Source of the DNA: Deltaproteobacteria bacterium
Lineage (GTDB): Bacteria > Myxococcota_A > Polyangia > Polyangiales > Ga0077539
Assembly: GCA_016218725.1 (NCBI GenBank)
Contig: JACRDB010000141.1
Location: 1-63,338 of the forward strand
Length of the DNA stretch: 63,338 nucleotides
Reading direction: 5' to 3'
Shown: positions 50,494 to 58,737 of the stretch, piece after piece
How the letters are laid out: each line of letters opens with the position of its first letter
How positions within the stretch are numbered: the stretch's first letter is position 1
Made by a program: the position numbers and the translations under genes
The notes under the pieces: generated by a model
What the model was told of the DNA's origin: nothing
Databases searched by the model: none
Seen by the model: the letters and a program-made list of their open reading frames with translations, nothing else

Positions 50494-51405
50494 TCAGAAC
50501 AGGTACCGCTCGCCCGTGTCGCACAGCACGGTCACCACCCGCGACGAGGGCCCGAGCTCCTCCGCCACGGCCAGGGCAGCATGCACGTTGGCCCCGGAGG
50601 ACAACCCCACCAGGAGCCCCTCCTCCCGGGCGAGCCTCCGCGCCATGCGCTCGGCGGCCACGTCGGACACCTTCACCACCCGGTCCACCAGCGCGCGGTC
50701 CAGGGTCTTTGGCACGAAGCCCGCCCCGAGGCCCTGGATCCCGTGGAGCCCTGCGCATTCACCCGAGAGCACCGCGCTCCCGGCGGGCTCCACCGCCACC
50801 ACCAGGGCCCGCACCCCGCGCCTACGGAGGCTCCGGGCCACCCCGGTGAGCGTGCCGCCGGTGCCCACCCCGGCCACCACCGCGTCGAGCCTCCCCCCGG
50901 TCTGGGCCAGGATCTCCTCCCCCGTGGTGGCCTCGTGGGTGTCCGGGTTGGCCGGGTTCTCAAACTGCCGGAGCATCACCGCCCCAGGGGTCTCCCGCAG
51001 GAGCTCCAGGGCCCTCTCCACCGCCCCGGTCATCCCCAGCGAGGCCGCCGTGAGCACCACCTCCGCCCCGTAGGCCTTCACCAGGTAGCGCCGCGCCAGG
51101 GACATGTCCTCCGGCAGCACCAGCACGCAGCGGTACCCCCGCACCGCCGCGATCATCGCCAGGGAGATCCCCGTGTTCCCGCTGGTGGCCTCCACCAATG
51201 TGCTCCCGGCCCGCAGCCTCCCGTCCCGCTCCGCGGCCAGGACCATCGCCAGCGCCGTGCGATCTTTTACGCTCCCACCCGGATTCATACTCTCCAGCTT
51301 GGCCAGGAGCTCCCCTCCGCCGTTGGATACCCTTGACAACCGAACGAGCGGTGTCGCCCCCACCAGGGCCAGCACGTTCTCTGCGATTCCCTGCGTTGGG
51401 CCCAC
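50494..51405 (-). CDS. cysK: Cysteine synthase (O-acetylserine sulfhydrylase)
   Basis: The enzyme makes cysteine from O-acetylserine and sulfide with PLP. GTG 51405 is chosen because TTGGAGG lies seven bases upstream; an ATG at 51477 lacks this and would lengthen the protein past the usual 300-320. The 303 residues show N-P-G-G-S-V-K-D-R (PLP lysine), T-S-G-N-T-G (substrate loop), G-V-G-T-G-G-T-L-T-G (phosphate loop) and G-L-S-S-G-A-N. It lies 43 bases before the aldehyde dehydrogenase and is divergent from the sigma-28-type gene. Confidence 0.93.
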   Translation of the reverse strand: MGPTQGIAENVLALVGATPLVRLSRVSNGGGELLAKLESMNPGGSVKDRTALAMVLAAERDGRLRAGSTLVEATSGNTGISLAMIAAVRGYRCVLVLPEDMSLARRYLVKAYGAEVVLTAASLGMTGAVERALELLRETPGAVMLRQFENPANPDTHEATTGEEILAQTGGRLDAVVAGVGTGGTLTGVARSLRRRGVRALVVAVEPAGSAVLSGECAGLHGIQGLGAGFVPKTLDRALVDRVVKVSDVAAERMARRLAREEGLLVGLSSGANVHAALAVAEELGPSSRVVTVLCDTGERYLF

Positions 51406-51456
51406 GCGGCGCCTCCAAGGCACCCTACCACCCCTCCCAGGGCCTTCCACCGTTTC

Positions 51457-51563
51457 GTGACCCACCGGGTCACTCATGACCCACCCCCGGGTCGCCGGTG
51501 ACCCGCCCCAGAAATTCCGCATTTCTGAAGGACCCGCTGGAGGGGGAGGGTCATGGGTGACCC
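51457..51563. promoter_or_regulatory. Palindrome cluster between cysK and the sigma factor gene
   Basis: Three GGGTCA/TGACCC-type inverted repeats occur in about 110 bases: GTGACCC acc GGGTCAC (51457-51473), an imperfect GGGTC gccg GTGACCC (about 51489-51504) and GGGTCA tggg TGACCC (51548-51563). A separate perfect 7-5-7 repeat, CAGAAAT tccgc ATTTCTG, lies at 51509-51527. Repeated half-sites in a divergent promoter region look like operators for one or two dimeric regulators. Confidence 0.6.
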
Positions 51564-51628
51564 ACCCCCCCCTGCCAGCTCTACCTTGGATGCGGGGAAG
51601 TGCTTGGATTTTCAAGGAAAGCGTTAGC

Positions 51629-51645
51629 TGGCATGGCGGGTGCTT
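51629..51645 (+). promoter_or_regulatory. Candidate sigma-54 promoter
   Basis: TGGCAT (51629-51634) and TGCTT (51641-51645) place GG and GC exactly ten bases apart, as in -24/-12 sigma-54 promoters. It lies 30 bases before the ATG of the sigma-28-type gene. One site by eye is weak evidence, and the -24 box has one mismatch to TGGCAC. Confidence 0.4.
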
Positions 51646-51675
51646 AAGAGATGGCTCACTCACGAGGTGAATGCG

Positions 51676-52416
51676 ATGTCCCTGGAAGCCGTCTCCCTCT
51701 TTCCTGTTGCGTACGATGCCACGACGACCCGGCCTGCGCTGAGCAACGAGGTCGCGCAGAAGTACCTTCCGAGGATCCGTCGTCACGCGGCGAGGATCGC
51801 GCGGAGGCTTCCCCGGCACGTCCTGGTGGGGGACCTGGTGAGCGCGGGCTTCATGGGCCTGGTGGACGCGTTCCTGAAGTACGACACCTCCCGGCTGGAC
51901 AGCTTTGACGCTTACGTGGACCACCGGATCCGCGGGGCGATCCTGGACGAGCTCCGGGCCCACGACCCGCTGACCCGGGACCAGCGGCTCTTCGCCCGGC
52001 GGCAGGCTGCGGCGCGGCAGGCTGCCGCCAACGAGACCGGGCGGGCGCCCTCGGAGGCGGAGCTGGCGGGCGCCATGGGGCTGTCCCTGGCGGCGTACCG
52101 CGCGCAGGTGGAGCGGATGACCTCCACGGCGGCGCGCAACGAGGCGGCCCCCTACGACGAGGAGCTCCTGGACGCCTCGGAGCCGGCCAACGACCGTCCC
52201 GACGACCTGGTGGAGCAGCAGCAGCAGCGCAGCCGGGTGTCCTCGGGCATCGACCGGCTGCCGCCCCGGCAGCGGGACGTCCTCCGGATGCACTACGAGG
52301 AGGGCCGCACCCTCCGCGAGATCGGCGAGGTCCTCGGGGTGACCGAGAGCCGCGTTTCGCAGATCCACTCGGAGGCCGTGGTGCGCCTCCGCGGGATCAT
52401 GACGGGGGGGGAGTAG
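51676..52416 (+). CDS. Alternative sigma factor, FliA/WhiG (sigma-28) type
   Basis: ATG 51676 has GAGGTGA at a good distance; the product is 246 residues. It has region 2 (about 35-95: H-V-L-V-G-D-L-V-S-A-G-F-M-G-L-V-D-A-F, D-S-F-D-A-Y-V-D-H-R-I-R-G-A-I-L-D), region 3 (about 100-155) and region 4 (about 190-242: L-P-P-R-Q-R-D-V-L-R-M-H-Y, L-R-E-I-G-E-V-L-G-V-T-E-S-R-V-S-Q-I-H). This arrangement is that of motility or development sigma factors. No flagellar gene or anti-sigma gene is adjacent. Confidence 0.9.
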   Translation: MSLEAVSLFPVAYDATTTRPALSNEVAQKYLPRIRRHAARIARRLPRHVLVGDLVSAGFMGLVDAFLKYDTSRLDSFDAYVDHRIRGAILDELRAHDPLTRDQRLFARRQAAARQAAANETGRAPSEAELAGAMGLSLAAYRAQVERMTSTAARNEAAPYDEELLDASEPANDRPDDLVEQQQQRSRVSSGIDRLPPRQRDVLRMHYEEGRTLREIGEVLGVTESRVSQIHSEAVVRLRGIMTGGE

Positions 52417-52477
52417 GGGCGTAATCGGGAACTCGGCGCTTGCGCCAAGGTCCGGACCGGGCGAGCATCCCAACGGC

Positions 52478-54451
52478 GTGACCGGGTCCCCTCGCATACC
52501 GACGGACGGCGCTCCCCCGGAGATGCTCGGGGGCTATCGCCTGGTGGAGCTCCTTGGACGGGGGGGCATGGGCGAGGTGTTCCGCGCCGAGCGCGAGGGC
52601 CCCGGCGGGTACAAGCGCCGGGCGGCGATCAAGCGCATCCTGCCGCGGTACCAGAACGACCCCACGCTCCGGGCGCGCTTCCTGGCCGAGGCCCGGATCA
52701 ACGCCCGGCTGGAGCACCCGAACATCGTTCAGGTGCTGGACTTCGGGGACCAGCCGGAGCCGTACCTGGCCCTGGAGTTCGTCGAGGGCACCACCGTGGC
52801 GAGGGTGCTCAAGGTGTGCGCGGACACCGGGCAGCGCGTCCCCGCCGCGGCCGCGGCGTTCATGGTGGCCGAGGCCGCCACGGGCCTGGACTACGCCCAC
52901 CGCCGCAAGAACGAGAACGACGAGGCCCTGCACATCGTCCACCGGGACGTGTCCCCGCAGAACGTCCTGATCTCCATCGATGGCATGGTGAAGGTCTCGG
53001 ATTTTGGCATCGCCCGCGCGGCGGACAACCAGCTCCGCACCGCCGCGGGCATCTCCGTGGGCAAGATGGCCTACATGGCCCCGGAGCAGGCCACCGGGGC
53101 CCCGGTGGACCGCCGCTCGGACGTCTTCGCCCTGGGGGTGGTCTTCTGGGAGCTCTTGATGGTGCGCCCATTGATCCCCAGGAACGACTCCGCGGCGGCC
53201 ATTCGCATGCTCATGAGCGGGGGCTTTGACCCGCCGTCCCGCCTGGACCCCAAGCTCCCCCCGAGGCTCGACGAGATCGCCCTGGCGGCCCTCGCCGTGG
53301 AGCCCGACAAGCGCACCCCCACCGCGGCCCAGCTCGCCCAGCAGCTCCGGGGGTTCCTGCACTCCGTGGCCCCGGGCTTCGATGGCGGCGAGCTCGTCCG
53401 GATTCTATGCAGGCTCGTGCCCGAGGTGCGCTGGCAGTCGTCCACCTCGGGGCAGCAGCCCGCGTATGTCCCGCTGGCCACCCCCATGAACCCAATGCCC
53501 GCCATCGCTCCGCCGCGGGCGCCGATGCAGGCCGGTCCGCCTCCGCAGTCGGGGCCTCCGTCGCTGGCGGGGCCGCCGCCGCAAAACCTTGGCCCCCCGC
53601 AGGGACCCTCCTCGCAGGTCGCCCGCACCCGCGAGAGCCCGTCCCTGCCCACGCCCTTTCTACCGCCCAGGGCCCCGGCGCCGGTCGGGATGCCCGGGAT
53701 GCCCGGGATGCCCTCTGGGGCCGGGCCCTCGGAGGTGTACCGCGCGCCCTATCCGCCGGTGCCTCCACGCGCGCCCAGGCGCTCCTCCCGGTGGCTCCTC
53801 ATCGCGGTGATCGGTGTGGGGCTCCTGGTGGCCGCGGCGGCCAGCACCGCGGGCATCTGGTACCTTCGGCACAGCTCCGACGATGAGCCGAGGGCCTCTC
53901 CCGCGTCGCAGTCCTCGCTGCCCACGCCCGCGCCGCCCGGGACGAACGTGCCGGCGCCCCGGCCTCCGTTGCAGGTCCCCGGGGTCCCCCCGCCGATCCC
54001 CATGCCGCCCCTCAACACGCCCTCCGCCGTGCCACCGTTGCAGCCCATGCAGCCCGTTGCTCCGCCAGGCGTCGCGCCGGGACCGAGCGAGGCCAGCGGC
54101 CACTCGGACGACCTGGCCCGGCGCGCCATGCTCGGGGTGGCGGGGGCCGTCCATGCGTGCATGCGCAACAACGCTGACGGGACCCGCACCGCCGACGTGG
54201 ACGCCACGTTTGACAACACCACCGGGAGGCTCACCGGCGCGCGGGTGTCCCGCCTGGAGCCCGAGGGCGTCCGCGCAGGCGAGATCCGTAACTGCATCGA
54301 TAGGGCCGTGCAGGGCGCGCACTTCACGCCGGAGCCCGGCGCCCAGGGCATCACCTCGCGCCGCCAGCGCTACGTGATCTCGCAGCAGGGGGAGCCCTCC
54401 CCCCTCGGCGGTGGGATCACCCCCATGGGGCCCGTGGGCCCGCGGTTCTAG
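52478..54451 (+). CDS. Transmembrane Ser/Thr kinase with a C-terminal AgmX/TonB-like domain
   Basis: The 657-residue product starts at GTG 52478. The kinase domain (about 15-285) has GRGGMGEVF, the Lys in A-A-I-K-R-I, HRDVSPQNV, DFG and Y-M-A-P-E-Q-A-T-G; the activating Lys of HRDxKxxN is Ser here, a change common in myxobacterial kinases. A Pro-rich linker leads to one membrane helix (about 440-462, WLLIAVIGVGLLVAAAAST), a second Pro-rich stretch and a domain of about 90 residues (R-N-N-A-D-G-T...I-R-N-C-I-D-R-A-V...F-T-P) like the C-terminal part of AgmX/PglI proteins. Confidence 0.9.
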   Translation: MTGSPRIPTDGAPPEMLGGYRLVELLGRGGMGEVFRAEREGPGGYKRRAAIKRILPRYQNDPTLRARFLAEARINARLEHPNIVQVLDFGDQPEPYLALEFVEGTTVARVLKVCADTGQRVPAAAAAFMVAEAATGLDYAHRRKNENDEALHIVHRDVSPQNVLISIDGMVKVSDFGIARAADNQLRTAAGISVGKMAYMAPEQATGAPVDRRSDVFALGVVFWELLMVRPLIPRNDSAAAIRMLMSGGFDPPSRLDPKLPPRLDEIALAALAVEPDKRTPTAAQLAQQLRGFLHSVAPGFDGGELVRILCRLVPEVRWQSSTSGQQPAYVPLATPMNPMPAIAPPRAPMQAGPPPQSGPPSLAGPPPQNLGPPQGPSSQVARTRESPSLPTPFLPPRAPAPVGMPGMPGMPSGAGPSEVYRAPYPPVPPRAPRRSSRWLLIAVIGVGLLVAAAASTAGIWYLRHSSDDEPRASPASQSSLPTPAPPGTNVPAPRPPLQVPGVPPPIPMPPLNTPSAVPPLQPMQPVAPPGVAPGPSEASGHSDDLARRAMLGVAGAVHACMRNNADGTRTADVDATFDNTTGRLTGARVSRLEPEGVRAGEIRNCIDRAVQGAHFTPEPGAQGITSRRQRYVISQQGEPSPLGGGITPMGPVGPRF

Positions 54452-54454
54452 CCA

Positions 54455-55387
54455 GTGCTCGGCGGCCTGGAGGCTGCCTTCCGGGCGCCTCGCTGGCTTC
54501 CCTCCGAGGCCCTCTCGGTCACCCTCCGGGACCCGCGAGGGGAGCGCGCCCTGTGGCTCTCCTGGGCCCGCGAGGGCGCTTCACGGGTGGGTGTCACCGC
54601 CCTCTCGATCGCGCGCGCGGAGGCCCCTCGCTGCGCCCGGCGCACCTTTGGAGCGCCCTGCCTCCAGGTGGAGGACCCCTGGCGCCTGCGCCTCGGTCGC
54701 TCGACCGTTGACGGCACCCACACCCGCGGGAGCCTCGTGGCCGGGGACACCTCCCTCGCCTGGGACCTGCGCCTCGAAGGCCCCCCGGAGCCCCCCTACG
54801 CCCACCCCGGCAGCGCCCTGCGCGCCCTCCGCGGCGAGGCATCGCACGAGGGCCGCGTCGCCCTCGGGGCCTTCACCGTGGACGGTGTGGAACACCCCGT
54901 CCAACGCTGGGCGGCGACGATGACGCTCCAGCGCTCGCTCCCGGTGGTCGGGTGGAGGGCCCTCGCCGTGGGCTTCGACGACGACCCTCACGGTCACTTC
55001 GAGGCCGTGGACCTGGGCCTCCTCGGCGCGCCCGTGGGCTTCGCCGGGCTCTCCTTCGCGAGGCTCCTCCACCGCGGGCGCTGGCTTCGCTTCGAGGGTC
55101 CTGCGGTCACGAACCGCCGGGAGGTGGGCTCCCTCTCCTGGCGCTTCGGGTTCTCGCGGGGCGCCGCGCGCCTCTCCGGCGAGGTGACCGCGGAGCCCTT
55201 CGAGGCCGCGGGTCTCCAGCACGAAAACCCCGGCGGGCGCGTCACCTGCGCGCTCCACGGGCTCCTGGCGGCGTGTCGCCTGGAGCTCTCCGAGGGCGAG
55301 CGCCCGGCGACCCACCTCCGCGCGCGGGGGTGCTCGCTGGAGGTGCGCACCCCGGACGCGGCCCACGGGCTCCTGATGGTAGGCTGA
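54455..55387 (+). CDS. Beta-rich protein of unknown function
   Basis: It starts at GTG 54455, three bases after the kinase stop, so it is probably co-transcribed. The 310 residues have no signal peptide. They contain many Trp/Leu/Val strands with G-x-W-R, W-A-R-E-G-A-S-R-V and L-S-W-R-F-G-F patterns, spread over two similar-looking halves, which suggests a paired beta-barrel such as lipocalin- or tocopherol-cyclase-like proteins. This is a guess from pattern only. No catalytic motif is visible. Confidence 0.7.
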   Translation: MLGGLEAAFRAPRWLPSEALSVTLRDPRGERALWLSWAREGASRVGVTALSIARAEAPRCARRTFGAPCLQVEDPWRLRLGRSTVDGTHTRGSLVAGDTSLAWDLRLEGPPEPPYAHPGSALRALRGEASHEGRVALGAFTVDGVEHPVQRWAATMTLQRSLPVVGWRALAVGFDDDPHGHFEAVDLGLLGAPVGFAGLSFARLLHRGRWLRFEGPAVTNRREVGSLSWRFGFSRGAARLSGEVTAEPFEAAGLQHENPGGRVTCALHGLLAACRLELSEGERPATHLRARGCSLEVRTPDAAHGLLMVG

Positions 55388-55391
55388 ACCC

Positions 55392-55859
55392 ATGGCCCGA
55401 GAGCCCGTCCCGACCTGGTGCTTCGCCCTGGTGGTGGTGCGCCTCGGGCGCAGGGTGCTCCTGGTCCACGAGCGCAAGCACGGCCAGGGCTGGTACCTCC
55501 CCGCGGGCAGGGTCGAGCCCGGGGAGACCCTCCGCGACGCCGCCGTGCGAGAGACCCTGGAAGAGACCGGCGTCCCGGTCACCCTCGACGGGGTGCTCCG
55601 CGTCGAGCACACCCCCTCGCCCGACGGCTCCGCCCGGCTGCGTGTGTTCTTCCACGCCTACCCCTCGGACGACACGCCCCCGAGGGCGACTCCCAACGAA
55701 CACTCCCTGGAGGCCCGCTGGGTCGCCCTGGAGGAGCTCTCGCAGCTCTCGCTCCGCGGCGAGGAGGTTCGGGAGCTCCTCCACCATGTACTCTCCGGTG
55801 GGGCGGTGCACCCCCTGTCGGTGCTGACCCCCGAGGGGTGGCCCTGGCAGACGGCGTAG
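55392..55859 (+). CDS. NUDIX hydrolase
   Basis: A 155-residue NUDIX protein that should hydrolyse a nucleoside diphosphate linked to another group. The Nudix box is intact: G-R-V-E-P-G-E-T-L-R-D-A-A-V-R-E-T-L-E-E followed by T-G (about 39-60), and the typical strand W-Y-L-P-A-G precedes it. The substrate is not visible. ATG 55392 lies four bases after the preceding stop. It converges on the kelch gene with four bases between. Confidence 0.92.
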   Translation: MAREPVPTWCFALVVVRLGRRVLLVHERKHGQGWYLPAGRVEPGETLRDAAVRETLEETGVPVTLDGVLRVEHTPSPDGSARLRVFFHAYPSDDTPPRATPNEHSLEARWVALEELSQLSLRGEEVRELLHHVLSGGAVHPLSVLTPEGWPWQTA

Positions 55860-55863
55860 GCGC

Positions 55864-57117
55864 CTATGGTTGGTACCGAAGGAGCCAGGAGGGGCGCCCA
55901 GGGCCCTCGGTGGTGCCCGCCACGATGAGCACCTCGGTGCCGGTCCAGACCGCTCGGGCGTCCCTGCGGGCCTCCCTGGCGGGGGCCTCCGCGAGCGGGA
56001 TCCAGCGGTCGCTCCAGGGATCATAGACGGCCCCGTCTGCAAGGGTGTTCCGTCCGTCGGAGCCTCCCCAGACGACCATGCCCCGGGCGGTCCAGACGGC
56101 CATGTGGGATACCCTGGGTGAAGGTGCGCCCAACACCTCCACGGTTCTCCAGCGGTCCTCCAGGGGCACATACGCCGCGGGGGCTGCGAGGAGTTCCCCT
56201 CGGGCGCCCCGGCCGCCGAAGAGCACCATTTCCTCGCCGGTCCAGACGGCCTGGTGGTCGGTCCTTGGGTCCGGGGTATTGGCCGTGGCCAGCGGGGCCC
56301 AGGAGTCCCTGCGAGGGTCGTAGCGCCAGCCCTCGGCCAGGAGGCGGCCGTCGGCGTCGGTGCCGCCCCAGAGGAGCACCTGGTCCCCGGTCCAGACGGC
56401 GGTCTGTCCCTGGCGGGGCCCCTGCCTGGGGGCGCTCCGGACGCCGAGCCAGAGCCCCGTCCCGAGGACGAAGCGCAGGCCCGGAAAGGCCTCCAGCGGG
56501 CCCCCGAAGAAGAGCAGCTCGGAGCCGGTGAACACCACCGAGGAGGCCCTTCGAAGCGAGGGATCCGCGCCCAGGGGCCTCCAGCGATCGCCCTCGGGCA
56601 GGTACGCGAAGCCATCGCTGACGCCCCCGGAGGAGCCGTGGCCTCCCCAGACGATCATTTCCCGGCCGGTCCAGACCGCCGTGGAGGCGCCCTCCTGGAA
56701 CCTGGGCGACGGGGCCTCCACGGAGGACATCGCCCGCAGGCGACCGGACCTGGGGTCAAAGCGGTACCCGTCACCGTAGAGCCTTGAAGGGTCCGGCGAG
56801 GCCGGGTCCCTGCCGCCCCAGACCAGGAGCTCCCTCCCGGTCCAGACGGCGTAGTGGCCCACCCGCGGCGCCGGATCCAGCAGCTCATCGGTACGCAGGG
56901 CCAGCCAGTGAGGCGTGCATTGACCATCAATGCACGCGCGGCCCCCCACACACGCAGGCGCGCAGGGCGCCTCGCGAGGAGGGGCAGCGCCCGGTGGCGC
57001 CTCCACGGGGCCCAGGTCCAGCACCGAGGGCGCGCACCCCATGCCACAGAGCACCCCAAGCGCCCACAGTGTAGGAGGCGCCCTGGTGTGGGTGACGGGT
57101 TGGCGCCAAGGCGGCAC
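55864..57117 (-). CDS. Kelch-repeat lipoprotein
   Basis: I choose GTG 57117, four bases after GGAGGT; a TTG at 57129 is upstream. The 417 residues have a signal ending G-M-G-C, a short Cys-rich part with C-A-P-A-C-V-G-G-R-A-C-I-D-G-Q-C, and then about six kelch-like blades with the repeat A-V-W-T-G-x-E-(L/M)-(L/I)-V-W-G-G (about 75-410), forming a beta-propeller. The W-T-G-x-E form of the repeat is common in myxobacterial and planctomycete surface proteins. The ligand is unknown. Confidence 0.9.
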   Translation of the reverse strand: MPPWRQPVTHTRAPPTLWALGVLCGMGCAPSVLDLGPVEAPPGAAPPREAPCAPACVGGRACIDGQCTPHWLALRTDELLDPAPRVGHYAVWTGRELLVWGGRDPASPDPSRLYGDGYRFDPRSGRLRAMSSVEAPSPRFQEGASTAVWTGREMIVWGGHGSSGGVSDGFAYLPEGDRWRPLGADPSLRRASSVVFTGSELLFFGGPLEAFPGLRFVLGTGLWLGVRSAPRQGPRQGQTAVWTGDQVLLWGGTDADGRLLAEGWRYDPRRDSWAPLATANTPDPRTDHQAVWTGEEMVLFGGRGARGELLAAPAAYVPLEDRWRTVEVLGAPSPRVSHMAVWTARGMVVWGGSDGRNTLADGAVYDPWSDRWIPLAEAPAREARRDARAVWTGTEVLIVAGTTEGPGRPSWLLRYQP

Positions 57118-57215
57118 GACACCTCCCAAGAGGGGTTGCAGGTCCCTGAGCGTAGCACCGGCCGGAGCCTCCCGGGGGATCGAACACGCCCCCCACCCGG
57201 TGCTACAAACAACCG

Positions 57216-57563
57216 ATGAACTTCCTTCGAGGCGGGGTGCTCCTGGCGCTGGTGGGCTGTGGCGGGGACCTGGGCTCGGTGCTCCCGGCGCCTGGGAGTT
57301 GCAACGTGCCGTCCACCGGGACGTGCACGGATTACACGGGCTCGGCCTGGCAGGTGCCCTCCTCGGGCCAGAGGGCCTGCGCCATGGTACCTGGCGGGAG
57401 CTACACCCAGGCCGTCTGCGGGTCCTCGGGGCGCGTGGGCACCTGCCGGGTACAGGCGGGCTCCAGCTCCGAGCTGTCCGTGCGGTACTACAGCGCCCGC
57501 TTCAACGCACAGACCGCGCCCCCGGCATGCGCGGCCATGGGCGGGAGCTACGCCGGAGGGTAG
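57216..57563 (+). CDS. Small cysteine-containing lipoprotein
   Basis: The 115-residue product begins M-N-F-L-R-G-G-V-L-L-A-L-V-G-C with the lipidated Cys at 15. The mature part has eight further cysteines and many Ser/Gly residues, with C-T-D-Y-T-G and C-A-M-V-P-G-G-S-Y motifs that recur as C-A-A-M-G-G-S-Y near the end. No family is recognised. It is divergent from the kelch lipoprotein gene and lies 55 bases before the acyltransferase gene. Confidence 0.8.
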   Translation: MNFLRGGVLLALVGCGGDLGSVLPAPGSCNVPSTGTCTDYTGSAWQVPSSGQRACAMVPGGSYTQAVCGSSGRVGTCRVQAGSSSELSVRYYSARFNAQTAPPACAAMGGSYAGG

Positions 57564-57618
57564 CGCCCCGGGGAGTCCGATTGACGGCGCGGGACCCTCT
57601 GGGGTCCACTCCGGCGCC

Positions 57619-58704
57619 ATGAGCTCCGCCGTAGCCCTGAGCCCCGCCGCGAGCGCCGCCGTCCCGAAGGCGACGCCCTTCCGGATCCCTTCCCTCGACG
57701 GCATGCGCGCCGCGAGCCTGCTCCTGGTGCTCACCACCCACGCGTCGGGCACCCGGGGCTTCGTCAACTGGGGCCCCTTGCGCATGCTGGCGCACCTCGG
57801 GGTGCATGCGTTCTTCACCATCTCGGGCTTCTTGATCACCACGCTCCTTTGCCGCGAGCTGGAGAAGACCCGGACCATCTCCCTGCAGAAGTTCTACCTC
57901 CGGCGCTTCCGGCGCATCGCCCCGCCGGCCATGGTCCTCCTGGTGACCATCGCCGCGCTCACCGCCGCGGGCGTGCTGGACGTGCCCTGGAAGCACTTCC
58001 TCGCGGCGGCGACGTACACCTCCAATTTCAAGGGCGACCTGCACTGGAACGTCGCCCACACCTGGAGCCTCTCCTGCGAGGAGCAGTTCTACCTCCTGTG
58101 GCCGCCGGTGCTGAAGTACTTCGGCCGCCAGACCGGCGCGAGGGTGTGCGTGGGGGCCATCGTCCTGGCGCCGCTCCTGCGGGTGCTGGTGTACCGCACC
58201 GGACACCTGGACCAGTGGGGGCTGTCCTTCCCGCTCCACGTGGACGCCCTGGCCTTCGGGTGCCTCCTGGCGCTGGAGGGCCACCGGCTCCTGGCCTCGG
58301 AGCGCTGGAGGCGCTTCCTGTGCTCACACACGTTCTACCTCGTGCCCGCCGCGGCGGTGGCGGGCTGGGCCCTCTACCGCTACCCGGACCTCTACAGCGT
58401 CATCGGCCAGCCGTTGATGTTCCTGTCCATCACCCTGTGCATCCAGCGCTGGACCAACTTCCCGGACGGCCGCGCCGGGTGGCTCCTGAACCTCCGCCCC
58501 GTCGCGTGGTTCGGGATGATGACGTACTCGCTCTACCTCTGGCAGCAGCTCTTCCTCGATCGCCGCAGCGACCGCTGGTACAACACCTTCCCGCTCAGCG
58601 CGGCGCTGATGTTCATCCCCGCGCTCCTGTCGTACTACTACGTCGAGCTGCCCTTCGTGCAGGGCAAGGTCCTGCGCCTCCCCGACGAGCGCAGGACCCC
58701 CTGA
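57619..58704 (+). CDS. Membrane acyltransferase, OafA/YrhL family
   Basis: ATG 57619 begins a 361-residue protein with about ten membrane helices. Family motifs are present: R-I-P-S-L-D-G-M-R-A (about 23-32) with the following T-T-H-A for the active-site His, F-F-T-I-S-G-F-L-I-T (about 66-75), F-Y-L-R-R-F-R-R-I, and the conserved W-S-L-S-C-E-E-Q-F-Y. These enzymes O-acylate extracellular sugars such as LPS O-antigen, exopolysaccharide or antibiotics. The substrate cannot be read from context. Confidence 0.93.
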   Translation: MSSAVALSPAASAAVPKATPFRIPSLDGMRAASLLLVLTTHASGTRGFVNWGPLRMLAHLGVHAFFTISGFLITTLLCRELEKTRTISLQKFYLRRFRRIAPPAMVLLVTIAALTAAGVLDVPWKHFLAAATYTSNFKGDLHWNVAHTWSLSCEEQFYLLWPPVLKYFGRQTGARVCVGAIVLAPLLRVLVYRTGHLDQWGLSFPLHVDALAFGCLLALEGHRLLASERWRRFLCSHTFYLVPAAAVAGWALYRYPDLYSVIGQPLMFLSITLCIQRWTNFPDGRAGWLLNLRPVAWFGMMTYSLYLWQQLFLDRRSDRWYNTFPLSAALMFIPALLSYYYVELPFVQGKVLRLPDERRTP

Positions 58705-58737
58705 CCGGAGGCCTCCGATGCTGCTATCCTCCGGTGG

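Noticed and set aside
51406..51477. Upstream ATG (51477) as the cysK start
   Set aside because: It would place the start inside the first palindrome of the regulatory region and lacks a ribosome site, whereas GTG 51405 has GGAGG at normal spacing and gives the usual protein length.
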